Of a stretch of 64,000 nucleotides of DNA, positions 36,232-50,200 are shown piece by piece. Within the stretch, counting starts at the first letter, position 1; every line of letters begins with the position of its first letter. A program made the translations under genes and the position numbers. The notes beneath the pieces were generated by a model. That model did not search any database, was not told where the DNA came from, and saw only the letters and a program-made list of their open reading frames with translations. Where the stretch lies: contig OZ017805.1 in assembly GCA_963969395.1 (NCBI GenBank), positions 5,518,001-5,582,000 on the forward strand, read 5' to 3'. The DNA comes from Pseudoscleropodium purum. Lineage: Eukaryota; Streptophyta; Bryopsida; Hypnales; Brachytheciaceae.

Positions 36232-39200
36232 TTCTATCCTTCCTTTCTACACCCTAGAGCCAAAGCAAGCTACCACTTATACAAATTTTACATAAATCCT
36301 AAGCCGCCAAAAAAATTGGTGTTACTGTGAAGCCCATCTCAATGCAAGCAACAACTGATTGACTACAAAACTACGATGAAGGTTGCCATGCAAGCTCCCA
36401 AACTATGGTCGCCATGCAAGGTCACACAACAGTGTGCAAAGTGTTAGAGTTGAACCCTAAGTTGCCTCAGTTGCGTCTCTTGCGAGTAATGCTAATATAG
36501 AACTTTGACTTGTGATATAGGTTGAAGATTAGACAATCGTCTTTGAATAGGTAGTGGAAGGAGACAAAGTCCTTCCATCCTCTTCTAAATTCTAGTTGTG
36601 CCACTCCTTGCCGATTAAAGGTTATAGTAACAGTGATGGCCCATTTGACATTGTTACTTTTGAAAGATTCAATTGTCATGTGTTTGGTGAAGTTGTTTCT
36701 GTTGTCGCATACAAACTTCACTAACAGCGTCTAAAACTCACATTGGCAAAACTAATGAGCTTCGCAATTGCAGTTAACAAAGACAACAATGCCTACATCA
36801 CAAATTTCCTAATTCTAAGAGAAATTTGGAGCACAATTCCCCTAGTAATCTATAGTTAACAATGATGACAATGCCTTCATGACAAATTTCCTACTTGTAA
36901 GCCAAATTTGGAGCAAAATTCCTCAAGTAATCTATAGAAGTTGACCCTAAAACGTGCAAGTAGCCAAGTACACCAACAACCATGCTACCACGTAAGCAAG
37001 AAATGAAAGCTAATTTTATGAATCTATGAAGAGAATATTGGGACATTCAAGAGCCTTCAGAGTTGCCTAGTAATTGCAACCACATGTTTATACAAAGCAA
37101 AGGATTCTAGGAACACACTAGGGTAGAGAAGGTAGACTTCTTCACCATCCTCTTGAAGGATGCTGAGTCACCTTGCCCCAATCCTTCAATGTCACCCCTT
37201 CGGCTGCTTGTAGTTCCAATTCTTGACATCTTGAATCTCCAATGACCAAAGTGGAATTCACGATAGAGACTATGGACCACAATTTACAAATCTAGCTCTA
37301 CAACGTGCTGTAGCTCTATTAATGGGCAATTGATTTAGAGTTTTGGCAATTTATACAAATTGGAGCATTCAACAACAAGAACGTACCTACGCTTGCATTC
37401 CATAGCATGAAAGTGTTCACTGGACTACAAGGATGTACCTCCCCCCTAGACCGCATCATATACAATAACACTAACAAGTCATTTCAGCACATATGAGAAT
37501 AAAATTCTCTTGAGAGCTCAAATTGTACCAGATTTTCTAAGATTATGAACAACACCATTGTGTCTAATCACATTGATAAGTTTCAATTAGGATTTAACAT
37601 AAATATTTTATTAAAATTCCAGAACCCTTTAAATCAAATTTAGAAAGATTTCATTTAGATTTTCCTAATGAATACTAATTAACACACCCACATACAACTA
37701 AAAAGACTTGCATATGTGTACACTGCCACATCAGTAATTGCCATGTGAGTATGGCAATGTCTAATTCATATATGCAGGCTTCAAAAATAAGTCACCCAGA
37801 ATTCCCCTCAAAAAGTACATTAGGCTTCTCATACCTGGTAGTTAAAATCGCATTCTTTGAGTGGAAATTCTTACACCGTAAGCTGCTGATATTCAAGACT
37901 TCGCCACTTTAAGTGGATTCACCTTTATCGGGTGACATCCATTTCTTAAATACCACAGTTCATACTATCATAGGTTTTGCTCGACATGGGAGCTTGAAAA
38001 CAAAATAGACTTCAACAAACAAATTGCTAACAATCATTGAACTATAGAAAAAGGAAGCCTAAAATTGCAAAAAACGTCCAAAGAGCTTGAATCTTTCACA
38101 GCTAGAGCTCAAAGTTGTCATCTTCTTTTTGTCTCAATTCAAGTAGTAATTCTACTTGTAGACTTACATAGAGGATGCTCACATGCCTTTTTCTTAGTAA
38201 TCTTTGCTTTGGCCGTACTCTTTTATATGGGTGAATTCAAAGGCCTACACTCTACCATTTGTTGACTAGTTGATTCAACATTATACCCAATCTTGCTTGC
38301 CATTTGTATAGCCTTCTCCCCTAAGCTATTTAGAGCTATCTTTTTCCTCCCATCTCCATTGTCAAATGGAAAATCTGGAGGTCTCTTCAAGAGTGTATCT
38401 CTAAGCCTCAGAATGTGAACTAGCTGAGAGTCTCTACCAAGTTTTGAATTCTCTGCACAAACATAGTATTGTAAAAACACCTCAACCAATTGCAGCATAA
38501 AGCCTTAAACTTCATAAGGAAACAAAAAAAAGTCCTACTTTCCCTTTCCGTCTAAAATCAAGTATGTTGCAAGAAAACTTACCACATTAGTGTCCTTCAA
38601 TTGCCACCACCACAATTTCTATCAAAAATACACTCAGTGAATGATTTCATCAATAAGAATATGGCATTTCTCTTTGCATTCTACCCTAAATCCTAAGCCA
38701 TGGCATGCTGAAAATAATGTATGTATCTAAATTGAAAGCAACGCCTTTAGCTTTACTTGTCCTCTAGTCTCTTTCGTGATTCTTCACAAGAGAATCTACT
38801 TTTTGTAGTCTTAAGTTTGAAATTGTGAGTCCTATGTTAGTAGTGTCTGGTTCCTCAAAGGAAGTGATACTCACAAGGGATGGCAGCTTATGCACTTCTG
38901 GTATAGCTGTGTTTTGTCCTCCATAGACACAATTGGAACTTTGTTGAATGGAGACACTTGAACTCTAATGAAAATACTTAAGACTTGACTGAGACCCTAT
39001 ATGCAAAATACCGTATAGGATAAATAAGAAGCAATATTAAAGTAGTGTGGAATGACCAAAGCAGTAATTCCAAATTAGTCATTCAACTACTTTCTAAATA
39101 AGCAAGAAGCAGCTTTGAAGTAGTGCCCACCTTAAAAGCACTATCAAATGAGTCAAGTGCTTACTAAATAAGCAATAAGAAACAATAAAACAATGCCAAA

Positions 39201-39354
39201 TGAGTGAAGCAATTTCAGACTAAGCATAAAGAAACTCTAAGGAATACAAAGCATCAACTAGAACCATTAAGCATTGTCTTCAATACGTCAACACCATGCT
39301 CGTCAAAGAAGCAATAAGCACTTCAATTCTAATCATAGCAACAACCACTAAGGA
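36232..39354. other. Spacer with an 82-bp duplication and one weak coding hint
   Basis: An approximately 82-bp unit (ACAATGCCTxCATxACAAATT, then ATTTGGAGCAxAATTCC) is tandemly duplicated in 36776-36940. The minus frame at 38223-38498 (91 aa, with a basic KRPPDFPFDNGDGRKKIAL stretch) has coding-like composition but matches nothing I know. The rest shows no gene. Confidence 0.4.
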
Positions 39355-42081
39355 TACTACAAGAAATCGGGGGTAAATGTGACTAGGCACACGTTATTAG
39401 GTGTCTGAAATGACGAGAATGCGATTAGTCCCTCCATAATTGCACCAAAAGTTTTTGCAACCCACAACGTCCCAATCATTCTACAATCGAAGTTGTGATT
39501 GCAAGATGAACTAGCGACAACATTTGTTTTTCATCCGTAGTTTCTCGTTGATAGCACTATTGATTGGAGAACGTAGAGAACAGTATAGAGAACTCAGTTA
39601 TGGAAGATGACTTTCCATCACTCATATATCACTTAAACATGACTCATGTTGACTAATACACGACTGAGTATTGGATTTAGGGTGGCTAATCTAGAAAGCA
39701 GTGTGATGACGTGGCTAGCTCCCTATTGCTATTCAAGGTTGCCAACTTCCCGCAGTTACGTTGCAGTAACACGAAATCACGCAGATTGAACTTGGGCACT
39801 AGGACACAACAAGAATACAACTCTATTGTTACTTGTAGTAGGGTCATAGGTGGTTTGTGAAAAAATTTCAATATACGCCTTTGCTCGAACGAGTAGAACC
39901 GCATTGTGTTGTTGATTGGAATGCGATTGGCATATTTGTCACAAACAAGTGTAGTTAAGGGGACTAGGGGAGGGAAAAAGAAGGTGATATATTTTGATAA
40001 AATTGTGCAAATGAATCTTTATCATAATTGTAGAACCATTTTTATTTTTAAATAAAACTTCAAAATATTAAATATTAAGAAAGCAATTGCTTCATCATAG
40101 TTGTAGAAATACTTTTTTTACCAAAATTCCAAAATATGAAAAATTAAAAAAATAATTAAAAGATCTTAAAGTTACCTTCTTAAAATATTTATCTTTGTAT
40201 TATTCAAAATAAATGTATTTGACTTTATGAAACTTTTAGAATATAGATTGTATAACAAAAGTTGAAGTCAAGGAATTCTATTGTAGAATCATTTCAAACT
40301 TTAATTATTTTGATTTTTTTAATTTAAAATTTGAATTTAGGAAATTACTTCATAATATTTAATTGTCACCTTTCAAAAATACATTTTTGTAGAAAGTCGT
40401 GCATTACAAGAATATTTTAATCTATAATAACTAAAATTATTGTGATTTAGAAAAATTAGTGTCACTTATAGTAATAGGTTAAATCCTTGTAATGATTTTA
40501 TTATCTACTAGTTTAGTCTTCAATTTTATATTGACATATCCATCATGTTATTTATTTGGTAAATTGTTACATTAGTAAGTTATTGTGGTATGCAATTTGA
40601 ATAATTCAACATTATTTTTCAAAATAAACAAAGTAGGGTTGTTTACTTAGGTTTGAGTTGTTTATTGGACATAATTATCAATAGAAGCATACATTTTATA
40701 TATGTATACGTCTATAAACAACTCTCAGGAGACGAAGTGCACATGCATCCTACAAAGAAGGCTTCTGCATCACTACATTTCAGTCACATTAAAGCCATGC
40801 AACAAGAAATTGACTTAAAGAAGATCGACATGCAACTCCATTGTGACTTAGACACTACTACACAAGTAGATATGAGTAGGATCTCCTTGACCTTTGTGCT
40901 TTGTGGTAACTGGACAACATCGACTTTATAACTTTAGATCTAAGGCTTGAAATCTCAAACAAATTTTTAGAAATGAAAGATTTTTTGTTTTCTCAATTTT
41001 TCTAAGTTTCAAGTTTTTGAAAAAGGCAATGAACCATGCTTAAATGTGGTCTGAAATTTTATTTTAATATAAATCCTATGTTTTACATATCCCATATTAT
41101 TTGTCATACCTCCTACCACCCCACTTGTATAAATATCTTGTCTTCTCAATGTGTAATATTCACATTAAGTGGCCTTTGAAGCTATGTAACATAGTTGTTA
41201 AATATAATGTATTTTGTATGAAATATAATATAGGGTGTATACATATGATGTGTTATATGTGGTGTATTTTGTATGAAATATAATATAGGGTGTATACATA
41301 TGATGTGGTGTATTTTGTATGAAATATGCTATAGGGTGTATACGTATGATGTGTTATATATGGTGTATTTTGTATGATATATGGTATATTTTGTATGTGG
41401 CCTATTTTGTATGATGTACTATGTATGATATATTGCATATGTACTATGTATGATGTACTATGTATGATATACTGCATATGTACTATGTATGACGTACTAT
41501 ATATCATACATTGCATATGTACTATATATGATGTACTATATGTGGTTTATTTTACGTAAGGCTAAATTAAAATGGTGACAAATACATAACTTTGAAATGA
41601 CTCAATTGTCACTCGCATGCAACTACACAATGACTCTACTTTCCAAATTCGATAACTGAAGAATGATTATGCACATGTCATTCAACAGTAATAAAATGCA
41701 ACTAAAATGCAATTACAAAATGACTTAAAATATTGCTGACGTGGAGGTCCACTTCAATTGGAATAAGATAAGGTCGTGACTAAAACGTGATTGAAACATG
41801 ACTATTGACGTTGGATGATGTCAGTAAAATTTACTCAAAAAAGGGACAATTGCCTGTATTTTTTCCAAAATTTCCTGTTCCACATCAACGGTCTCTTTTC
41901 ATCTTCATTCATTTAGTGTTGTCCCCCAGAGTAGATGGTGATATTACAATGTCCTAATCACATTCAATAACTTGTTCGGAATGACTATAGGGCCCCAAAT
42001 CACGTTTAAGTCACTTTTGTCTGGAATGACTGTTCTGTTGTCGCATTTTGTAGTCACATTTAACCTTGATTTCTTGTAGTA
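39355..42081 (+). mobile_element. CACTA (En/Spm-type) non-autonomous element, copy B, complete
   Basis: The left end reads TACTACAAGAAATC and the right end GATTTCTTGTAGTA, giving perfect 14-bp terminal inverted repeats; copy A has CACTACAAGAG at the equivalent end, so the first base here is probably a C-to-T change. Subterminal regions carry many short GTGACT, AATCACGT and GTCAC motifs in both orientations. The left 1,537 bp are nearly identical to copy A in reverse. The flanking trinucleotides (GGA, TAA) do not match, so no target duplication is demonstrable. No transposase was found; the 72-codon frame at 39686-39904 is shared with copy A only. Confidence 0.8.
41206..41560. repeat. AT-rich minisatellite inside CACTA copy B
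   Basis: Higher-order repeats of TATTTTGTATGAAATATxxTATAGGGTGTATAC-type phrases (roughly 70 bp period at 41210-41370) merge into a TATGATxTACTxTGTATGATATxxTGCATATG array. The translated Tyr/Ile/Cys-rich frames at 41253-41559 are artefacts of the repeat. The equivalent part of copy A lies outside the window. Confidence 0.75.
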
Positions 42082-44529
42082 TAAATATTAGTTGCGAGTT
42101 TTCGAGGCTTAATTAGTAGTTTGTAGTGAAAGTAAAGATGTGAGAGTTAGTTAGACCTAGTGTCTTATTCATGTAACAAATGACCACAAAGGTGCATGTG
42201 ACCAGTTGGCTAAGCATCATAGTCTATTTTTAGGGTTAAAGAATCCAATAGTTTGGAGAATTCAATTCATGGAGAATTTGGATTAGTCTTGTGGGTCTTG
42301 CAAGGAACTACTAAATATCAACCAAAATCAATAGTAAACGGAGAAAGAGGTTGGAGCTCATAGAAAAGTGCTTTTAAAATAAAAGCACGCTAGAAGATCA
42401 ATAGAGGAGCCAATCATCCACGACAAACCCTAGTAGTAGAATGATTTTCCCCTCGAGTGGAAATTATAACGAAATTGTTAATTTTAGCATCTCTATAAAT
42501 AATGCAATTGGAGGTTTGGTTTTGTCTCAAGGCTTTTGGGATTTCCTAAAGGTTGTCCAAAACCTTTCAGGATTTTACAAGAAGACTCCATGTTAAGTCA
42601 ATTGCGTTTGAAGTTGCTAGTAAATTCATAGAAATTATTTGGAGTGCGGTAAAATCCCACTAAAAATTAGGATAGAGTTTTGTATGCTAATAAAGGGCCT
42701 TGTCAACTTTGAAGACTTTTTGATAGGTAGAAGTACCAGAATCATCAACAAACATTGGATTTTCCAAGAAATTATAACATGGTGGTAGGTTGACCAAAGA
42801 ACAAGGAAGTAACGGTATCCAATTAGTGCAAACAAGGGGTCTTTTTTTACTCCCTTGAACCTTCCAAGAAACCTAAGCCACTCAATTTTTTCGAAAACCA
42901 CAAATTGCAAAACTTAGAGATTTTTACATTGAAGAATGGCTTAAAAAAAGGGAAAAGGAAGCCTCGTAGACTATTTTGGTTCTTTTGAATATGATGGAGC
43001 AATTGATTTTGTGTTTTGAGTTGTTCCCTAAAAGATAGAGAGGATCAGCTCATAGTTTGACATTTTAGCATAAATTGTAGTAAGTTAAGGTCAAATTCCT
43101 AAATATCTTGGAAGAAATCTAAGATTTGATTTGAATAGATTTCTAGATCTTGACTTAAAAAATCAATTTGGACTTACACAGGTTATTTAGGGGTTGACTT
43201 TAGGTTAAATACAAAATATCTAGAGTTAATTAGGATTTGATTCTATGAAATCTTTCAAAAGTCAACAAATTTGATTTAGGTATTATTCCTATGGCTAATT
43301 AAGGATTTTAAGGAACTTGCTTGAGGACCTTCTTATCTTAGAATAGATTAGGATAGTTTAAGAATTTCCTTTAGGTAGAAAACAAAATATCTCAAGGTAA
43401 ATGAAGAGGTGGGCCTTTTCCCATGAATATATAAGGGCCCTCCTTCTTTATTTCTCCCAACCCAATTTTTATACTCATTTTCTCAATGCTAAGGCTTTGA
43501 TACATTCTTATACCGACATTTTGTCGAACAAACTTACTTGGTGTACCGACACTCTTTTGGATACAATTCCTTCTTAGTACACCACCACTATTGGGGTGAC
43601 CAAATCTCTTCTCCAATTCTTGCTTTGTGTTAGTAAAAAGTCTTAAGGACTTTGGGTTCTTTTAAGATTGTTTAACTTTTTCTAATAAATTCACAATGTT
43701 CTTAAGTTCCTTAATTATTGCTTTTTTTTAGAGTGGTAGGAGTTGAATTCCCAAACTCATATACTCTGGCATTGAATAGTCACTTGTTTTAAAACTCTCA
43801 AGGCAACAAAGCTAGACTTTGCCAAAAGGTTTTAAAATGAAACATTTAACTAACTCACACTATGTAATGGAGTTGGTTTGAATTAGTTTTTAAAGTTCAG
43901 TTTAAGCACTATCATATGTACTTCCTTTAGAATTTAAAACTAAATACTAATGTATTTTGACTTAAACCCTAAAATTTGATTTAAACATTATCATGAATAC
44001 CTCCTTTAGGATTAAGGCCATATTCATTCAAATGAGACAAACCGGTGATATTTAGACCTTAGGGTCCATCATTGGATAAGAATTGGATTGACAATCCTTT
44101 GAAGAACAGGAAATTATAAGTAAATACAAAGTTGAAAGGGTGTTACATTTTACAAAGGCTTAGAGTAATAAAAACGTAAGATATACGAAATATAAAATTA
44201 GACATGAATGAGAGGTCAAAAAATATGTGCCATTTATATAAGCAAGTCACTTTACACAAAAGGACATGAATTTACTTGAGAACCTAAGTACATATAAAAC
44301 AATTCATCTCACCTGTAACTATATATAATTCACTTTATGAGAAATGAATCCTACTTAGATTCTCTTAAAGCCTAAGTGTAATTAAATGTAATTCTGTAAA
44401 AATTGGAAGGCTATTTATATTTGCATGAAGTTCTAAGCGAAACTAAATTTTTTTTGTATAGGTGAATGACTATTCTATTAATAGAAATGAATGTCAAAAT
44501 TGCTTGAATCCAAAACAAGATTCACTAGG
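42082..44529. other. Spacer with a promoter/LTR-like stretch at 43380-43700
   Basis: GAATATATAAGGGCCC near 43425 resembles a TATA box. It is followed by pyrimidine-rich sequence with a CGACATTTTGTCG inverted repeat near 43514 and an AATAAA near 43684, an order seen in LTRs and in Pol II promoters with nearby poly-A signals. No repeated partner was found in the window. The remainder shows no coding region. Confidence 0.35.
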
Positions 44530-46494
44530 CTATCCATTGTTTTTGGTAAAAGAATTACTCTTCTCTGTCTCTTTTGTTGCCTCTAAGGCTTTCAACTTGG
44601 CATATGCTCTAAAAATATCCTCACGCAATGATGGCCTAGATCTTTTGTTGGCACTAAGGATAGGACCTCCATTCTCTATCTTGATTAAATCATTGACATC
44701 CCTTTGTCTCTTGTGCTCAATTCACGAAATGCCATCCCTCGAAAGAAATGCAACACTTCGAATTGGTGGTTGTGGTAGCAATCTATGTGTGCCTATATAC
44801 AGATTTGTAGTTCCAATTGATTGTGTATCATTTGATTGCCTCAAGACTTGAGGAAATGCTTAACTAGAAATAAGTACAAAAGATGACAAAGATCGGCCTC
44901 TCATGGATTTGAAGGGGGAGGATCTTGCCATGCCTACAACACACGGAGTTATAGCTGCATTGAATGCACTAGAAGACATCTTCCTTTTATAATCCCTACC
45001 ACTCAAAGTTCCATTGAAATCTCTATTTTGGGCAAAAAGATTCTCCAATGAATTAGGAGATGGACCTCCATCCTTGATACAAAGGTCCCCAAGAACTCTT
45101 TTGTCATCCGCATATAGTTTCCTCTACATTGTGATCTTTGTATGCGGAGTTGGTGACTATGAATGCAATTGACTTGGAGTAGAGGTCGTTCTCTCCAATG
45201 AAGATGGTGAGAGAATGAGGGTTCTATCGGGTCCGTGACTAGGCGGGCTGTCCATGATCCCATCCTCCACATTTCCCTTGGAGAAGTCGATGGTTGCCAA
45301 AGCTGCGTCTATAGCAGAGCACAATATTAAAGGCCTCGAATATTCAGAAGGCAAGAAACTCCTTACAATGGAGTCAGACCTCTAAGAGAGTGAGGCCTCA
45401 AATCCAAACAACAAGTTCCTTGTCAACGGCTACCTCCGCCAAATCAATTGTACAAAAGATCCTCCAATCTGAAGAAACATCACATTAGACACTAGAAGGA
45501 CAATTCTATCCTTGACTCGAGGATGATTGGACATATTACAAAGACAAAACATTATAACAATCATCAAACACAATAAAATCCAACCAAAGAGGCTACAAAA
45601 TGATGTAGGATTTGAAATTCAAAACTATTTTATACAATTGAATGAAATAGACATAACAATTCGTATCTACACTATCCACAATGAGTTCTAAGATGGACGG
45701 CCTATGGACAAGTCTATCTTCTAATAAAACTCTCGAGTGCTATCACTTATTCCATCCCAAGTAGGACAAAACGTGATCCAAAGTAATTTGCTAACTCCCT
45801 AAAACTGTTCAAAATATACTCAGCTCTATTCGAAGAAACTGTTAATGGAGGAATGCCAATGCAATTTGCATCTACAAACTCTTGTAAGTGGCCTACAAAA
45901 CATTCCTTGTGGAGCCGCTTCAACCAAGGGGTCAAGCTTCTTGTTAGGAAGTCATTCCCCTATTGAGAACAATCCCTACTTTTAAGGAATATCGCATTTC
46001 CATTCTCATTGAGGACGCTCTTTTTGGGGGGAATCATCAATGAGAACCATGTTGCCTTTGTTAAATGCCATGCCATCACTTGGAGTGAAGAACAAGTAAT
46101 CTCCCATCACTTTAAGATGGAGAGGCTTGTGCTCATTTGCACTCACAATTAGGAACTTTCCATTTGAAATTTCTATATTTTGGCATTTATCCTGCTCAAG
46201 GATGTCGAAGGGTGGTCTGTAGTTCTAGAATAAGAATTCGGCTACTAGCTCCATTGTCTTCTTGTACATAGAGTTCCAAACTATGACGCAATTAGAGATC
46301 TTAGAGAACTTGTCTACGAATTCTCTCACATTAGGACGCACGTTCATGGCTTTCACTCCAATGAGAGTGGGAATCTTATCACTAAATATATTGTCACTGG
46401 TCGTGTATGTTTGCTTTCTACTAATTGAGGATCTAAGGAGGCATTGATAGAGCACTCTGTTCAAGTCCAATATGACATTCAACCAATTATGTCA
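44530..46494 (-). pseudogene. FCP1-like HAD phosphatase pseudogene, copy 3
   Basis: Minus-strand frame 46482-46225 begins VILDLNRVLYQCLL (HAD motif I with Asn where the second Asp is usual), then ends SNCVIVWNSMYKKTMELVAE (motif II). After a stop the reading continues HLKVMGDYLFF and NMVLIDDSP (about 46053-46027, the DD motif), where a run of six C coincides with a frameshift, then TPWLKRLHKECFVGHL (45935 onward). Further on come ATIDFSKGNVEDGIMDSPPS (about 45303-45244), SGRDYKRKMSSSAFNAA, and a basic C-terminal part with NKRSRPSLREDIFRAYAKLK (about 44645-44585) ending just past 44540. Family knowledge: FCP1/SCP-like domains act on phosphoserine of Pol II or other nuclear proteins; the basic tail fits a nuclear location. 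Whether the DLN form was ever catalytic is unclear. Confidence 0.6.
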
Positions 46495-47160
46495 TGATTT
46501 AGAAACTATGTAGGACACAAGCCGCTATAGACGGTCTCCGTAGCCCTTCGACACTACCTGATTAAAACATCATACAAGATAAATGTAGTTATCTGTTGAA
46601 ACACAAAAGAGTCATATGGCAAACTATTACCTAGGAAGATTTGAGCGAATGGGAGACATTACGTCTGCAAAAGCCAAATCACACGAAAAGGTTTTACTGA
46701 CCTTTATGCGTCATCCAACCTACCCAAGTCCTGGGAAGATTCTGGTTGAATTCGACGCACCCAAAATGGTAGTATTAATGAAACCTTGAGGATACAATGA
46801 GCTCAAATTTTGAATATACAATTTTGAATTAAGAATGGAGTTCTACCTTTGGATAGTAAAATCTTTTTGTACTCCTAGATCAAATGAGTTTTTAGTTTTT
46901 ATAAGGGGCAAATTTATCTGCGCTGTTGTGGTAAGTTCTTGAGCACAATAAGCTCAAATTGAGCTAATCAAATTGTTGTGTTTCCTATTTCCTATTTATG
47001 ATGTTCTTTCCAGATACTTTTTGTGAAGTTGATTCTTTAAAAATCTGTTATTGCTCTAGAAGTCCTTTAGATTCAATTTGATTTGAACTAATTTAGAAAG
47101 GTGAATGTTTGTCGTATTGATCCTAGTTTATCTCAATTTTAGATGAAATCTATTATTATG
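46495..47160. other. Unannotated spacer between divergent FCP1-like pseudogenes
   Basis: No coding or repeat signal recognised. The two pseudogenes point away from each other across this interval. Confidence 0.4.
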
Positions 47161-47217
47161 TTTGCGGCTAGAGTGTTGGATGACAACAATTTCTAGAACG
47201 ATATTGCGTTTTCAACG

Positions 47218-50200
47218 ATGAAGTCAGATAGAACTGATTTCCTTGAAACTAGATACCAAGTAGAGCCTTCCATGTCAAAAGTGCGACCAAGCTCTCATAC
47301 ACCACATTCATCCAAAGCAATGAAGAAAACATCAACGATGGATTTGCCTTCTTCTAGATGTCGTGGAAAGAGCCCAGTAGTCGAGCCCAAGCTACTACCG
47401 GAATTAGATGATGATGGTGGAAATTATTATGTTCAACAAATGCAACATGAAGAAGTGACGCCTCCTCTTCCGACACCAACTAAGCATTGGGGGTCTTTGG
47501 CTTGGAGTGATCAAGCCCTGGAGGTGTAGCCTTCTAGCACTCCATCTTTGGTTGTTCCATCCAAGAAAAGAAGAATTTCATCACTAAATGAATCTATAGA
47601 GAGGTGGCTAGAACAGATTGAAGAAAAACAATTAGAAGATTGAATGAAGAATATGGAATTCTTGACTACAACAAACAAGATTGAGGCACAATAACATGTA
47701 GACCATTATTTTGGAAGATTTAAGGCGTAAGAACAAGAATTTGGAGGCCATTATGAACAAAATAAAGGATGTAAAGCTGATTGCAAAACTGGAGCCTATG
47801 CATGGCAATTTCTAACTATTGCTTAATAATTAGGCTTCGGGTTTTGTTAACGCTTTCACATCAACTTCTGGAGGAAGAGGCGAGTTTGTAATTTTTGCTT
47901 TTCTTACTCATGCCAGTTCATCAACTCCTACACCTCTTTATGTCCCACCACCAACTCCACCACCTCTTTCACAAGCCCCTCTACCAACTTCACCACCTCG
48001 ATATCACTTAGTCCTTCTTCAATGACTTTGTTTGTTGATCAACCAATTAAATTAGATCTCCAAACTAGCTCTATACCTAGCCTACGCGAAGGTGCAGGTG
48101 CACGTCAATAAATCACTCGATATCATTTGTTTTGTTTTAGCTTGATTTGAAATGATTTTTGTATAGGCTATACATTTTCTTTTTTTCTTGGCATAGAAAT
48201 TATATTTTCCGACAAAGTGAATTTCTAGTAAACTAAACTAGGGAGTTCTAAAAATTTTACTCATTTATGTACATTATGTCTTATAACAGTAACTAGTTTT
48301 ACCAGATGCCTTACAATATTGTTTCTTGATATGCTTTTAAGTTGGCACAAGTGAAAAAGTTGCTTTGTCTCTTGATGCTGTGGTTCAAATCAATCCAAAA
48401 AATAATAATGATGCAATGATCAACAAATGTTTGGCATTGTCCCAACGTCTTGTGTAATTTTCTAATGAGGATGTTATCCCTGATGTTGACCTTCTTGAGG
48501 TTCAAATGCCAAAGTCGGTCACTATGAAAGAGGATGTTGTTGTAGAAACTAATGAGACCTCAAAAGATAAGGTATGAAATTGTAGATGACTTTTCTATAC
48601 AGTGCCATATGATTTAATGAACCATGACTTTGTTTTCTTATTTTGGTCTTTTGAACCCTTCGTTTCTATAGAGCCTAGAATGTGTCAGTTTAGGATATTG
48701 ACTGGCTACACATTTGTTAATTGTTTAGCAAGGATTCGATCCTCCATGTCATCTTAGAGGAACATCAAAGGTGGTCAATTTCCCATTGAAGTCTAGGATG
48801 ATCAAGAAGTGGATTAGTGTTGTTCTAGACCTCAATGGGGTATTATGTGTTTTTTGAGGATGTGAAGTTGAAGGGTTGGTCCAAACATGTTGCTAACAAA
48901 ATTCAACCACACTCGGCTACATATCCTATCGCTGTGGGACCGAAGCTAGTGTATGTTTGTCTTAGGTGCTCTGAGTTTCTTTGTCAATTAGCTACTATAG
49001 CTTCATTATTTGTTTGGAGCTCTATAAAGAAGTCCAACGCAAAAGAAGTAACCAAGTACCTCTTTAATGAACTAGACCTGCTAATTCTCATTCTCGAGCA
49101 AGACTCTTGTAAGACATTGAAGTATAGAGGTAGATTGGGGACAGTCTCGACATACGAAGAGCTAGGTACAAATAAGGAGTTTTTTCTTTAGAGTTTGGAG
49201 GGTTTGTTCAATGGCTTTCAAAACAGGTTATCTTCTCTAAATATAGTTGTCATAGATGATAGTCCCAATAAACACATTCTGAACAAGTCAGAGAATGTCA
49301 TTCTTCTTGAGTCATCGTGGAATAAGGAAAATGGTCCGAAGGACTTTTTCTTCTTGGGTACACTATTGCTATGGTTTCAGGGTCTTCACAATGTTGCAGA
49401 TCTAGGATTGAAGTCTTTCTGAGGAAATGGTTCCAGTAGAATTGGATGTCGAATGCTTTGTGATGAATGAAACTGTTGGAAATTTAACAAGCTCACAAAG
49501 ATTGTTCAAGCTTTGCTGCATATTTGTTAGGGCTAGGGTGTAGGATTTTAAAATTAGTTTAAATCAAGCTCTTTGGTATGAAGAATAACAACGTCTTTGC
49601 TAGTATTAGTTGAATTCGAATCAAGCTGATTTGTTTGAATACTATGTTCTGGAACATTTTATACTTTATTTGTTTTGTAATATTAGAACATGTAGTTGTA
49701 TACGTAATTTGCAAAATGGTTTTAAGTACTTAGTTGTTGTTATTGATGTTTTTGAACAATAGCTAATTTTGTTGTTCCTTTCTCCTTTGAAATATCTCTA
49801 TTTGCTTTGCCAAATTATTTTGAATGTTCTTGTTTCCAAACTACGAGCAGATCCACTTTCCTTGATGAGGGTAATCACCTTCCTTACTTTGCATTTGTGG
49901 ATTCAATTATAGACTATAGATAATACCAAATCTTAAGTAGAGAAAATTTTCTTTTCTCGACAAATACAACAAATTCTACAATGGATTTCTCTGCTAAGCC
50001 TTTGGAGGATGGGGTGGTGGATGGTCTGCCAAGTGGAGTATTGTGTCTTCCGGTCACTTGCTCTCCTTCTCTTCTTCGAACTAAAGGTCATGTTGCTTCT
50101 ATTGCCATGGACAAGGCTATGCATAGGGGACTATACAAGGACGATGAAGATTCAAAATGAGTTCTGGTGACTATGTCTACAATCTGTGTTAAATCTCCTG

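Noticed and set aside
41253..41559. Tyr/Ile/Met-rich frames on both strands
   Set aside because: Products of the AT-rich minisatellite read in frame.
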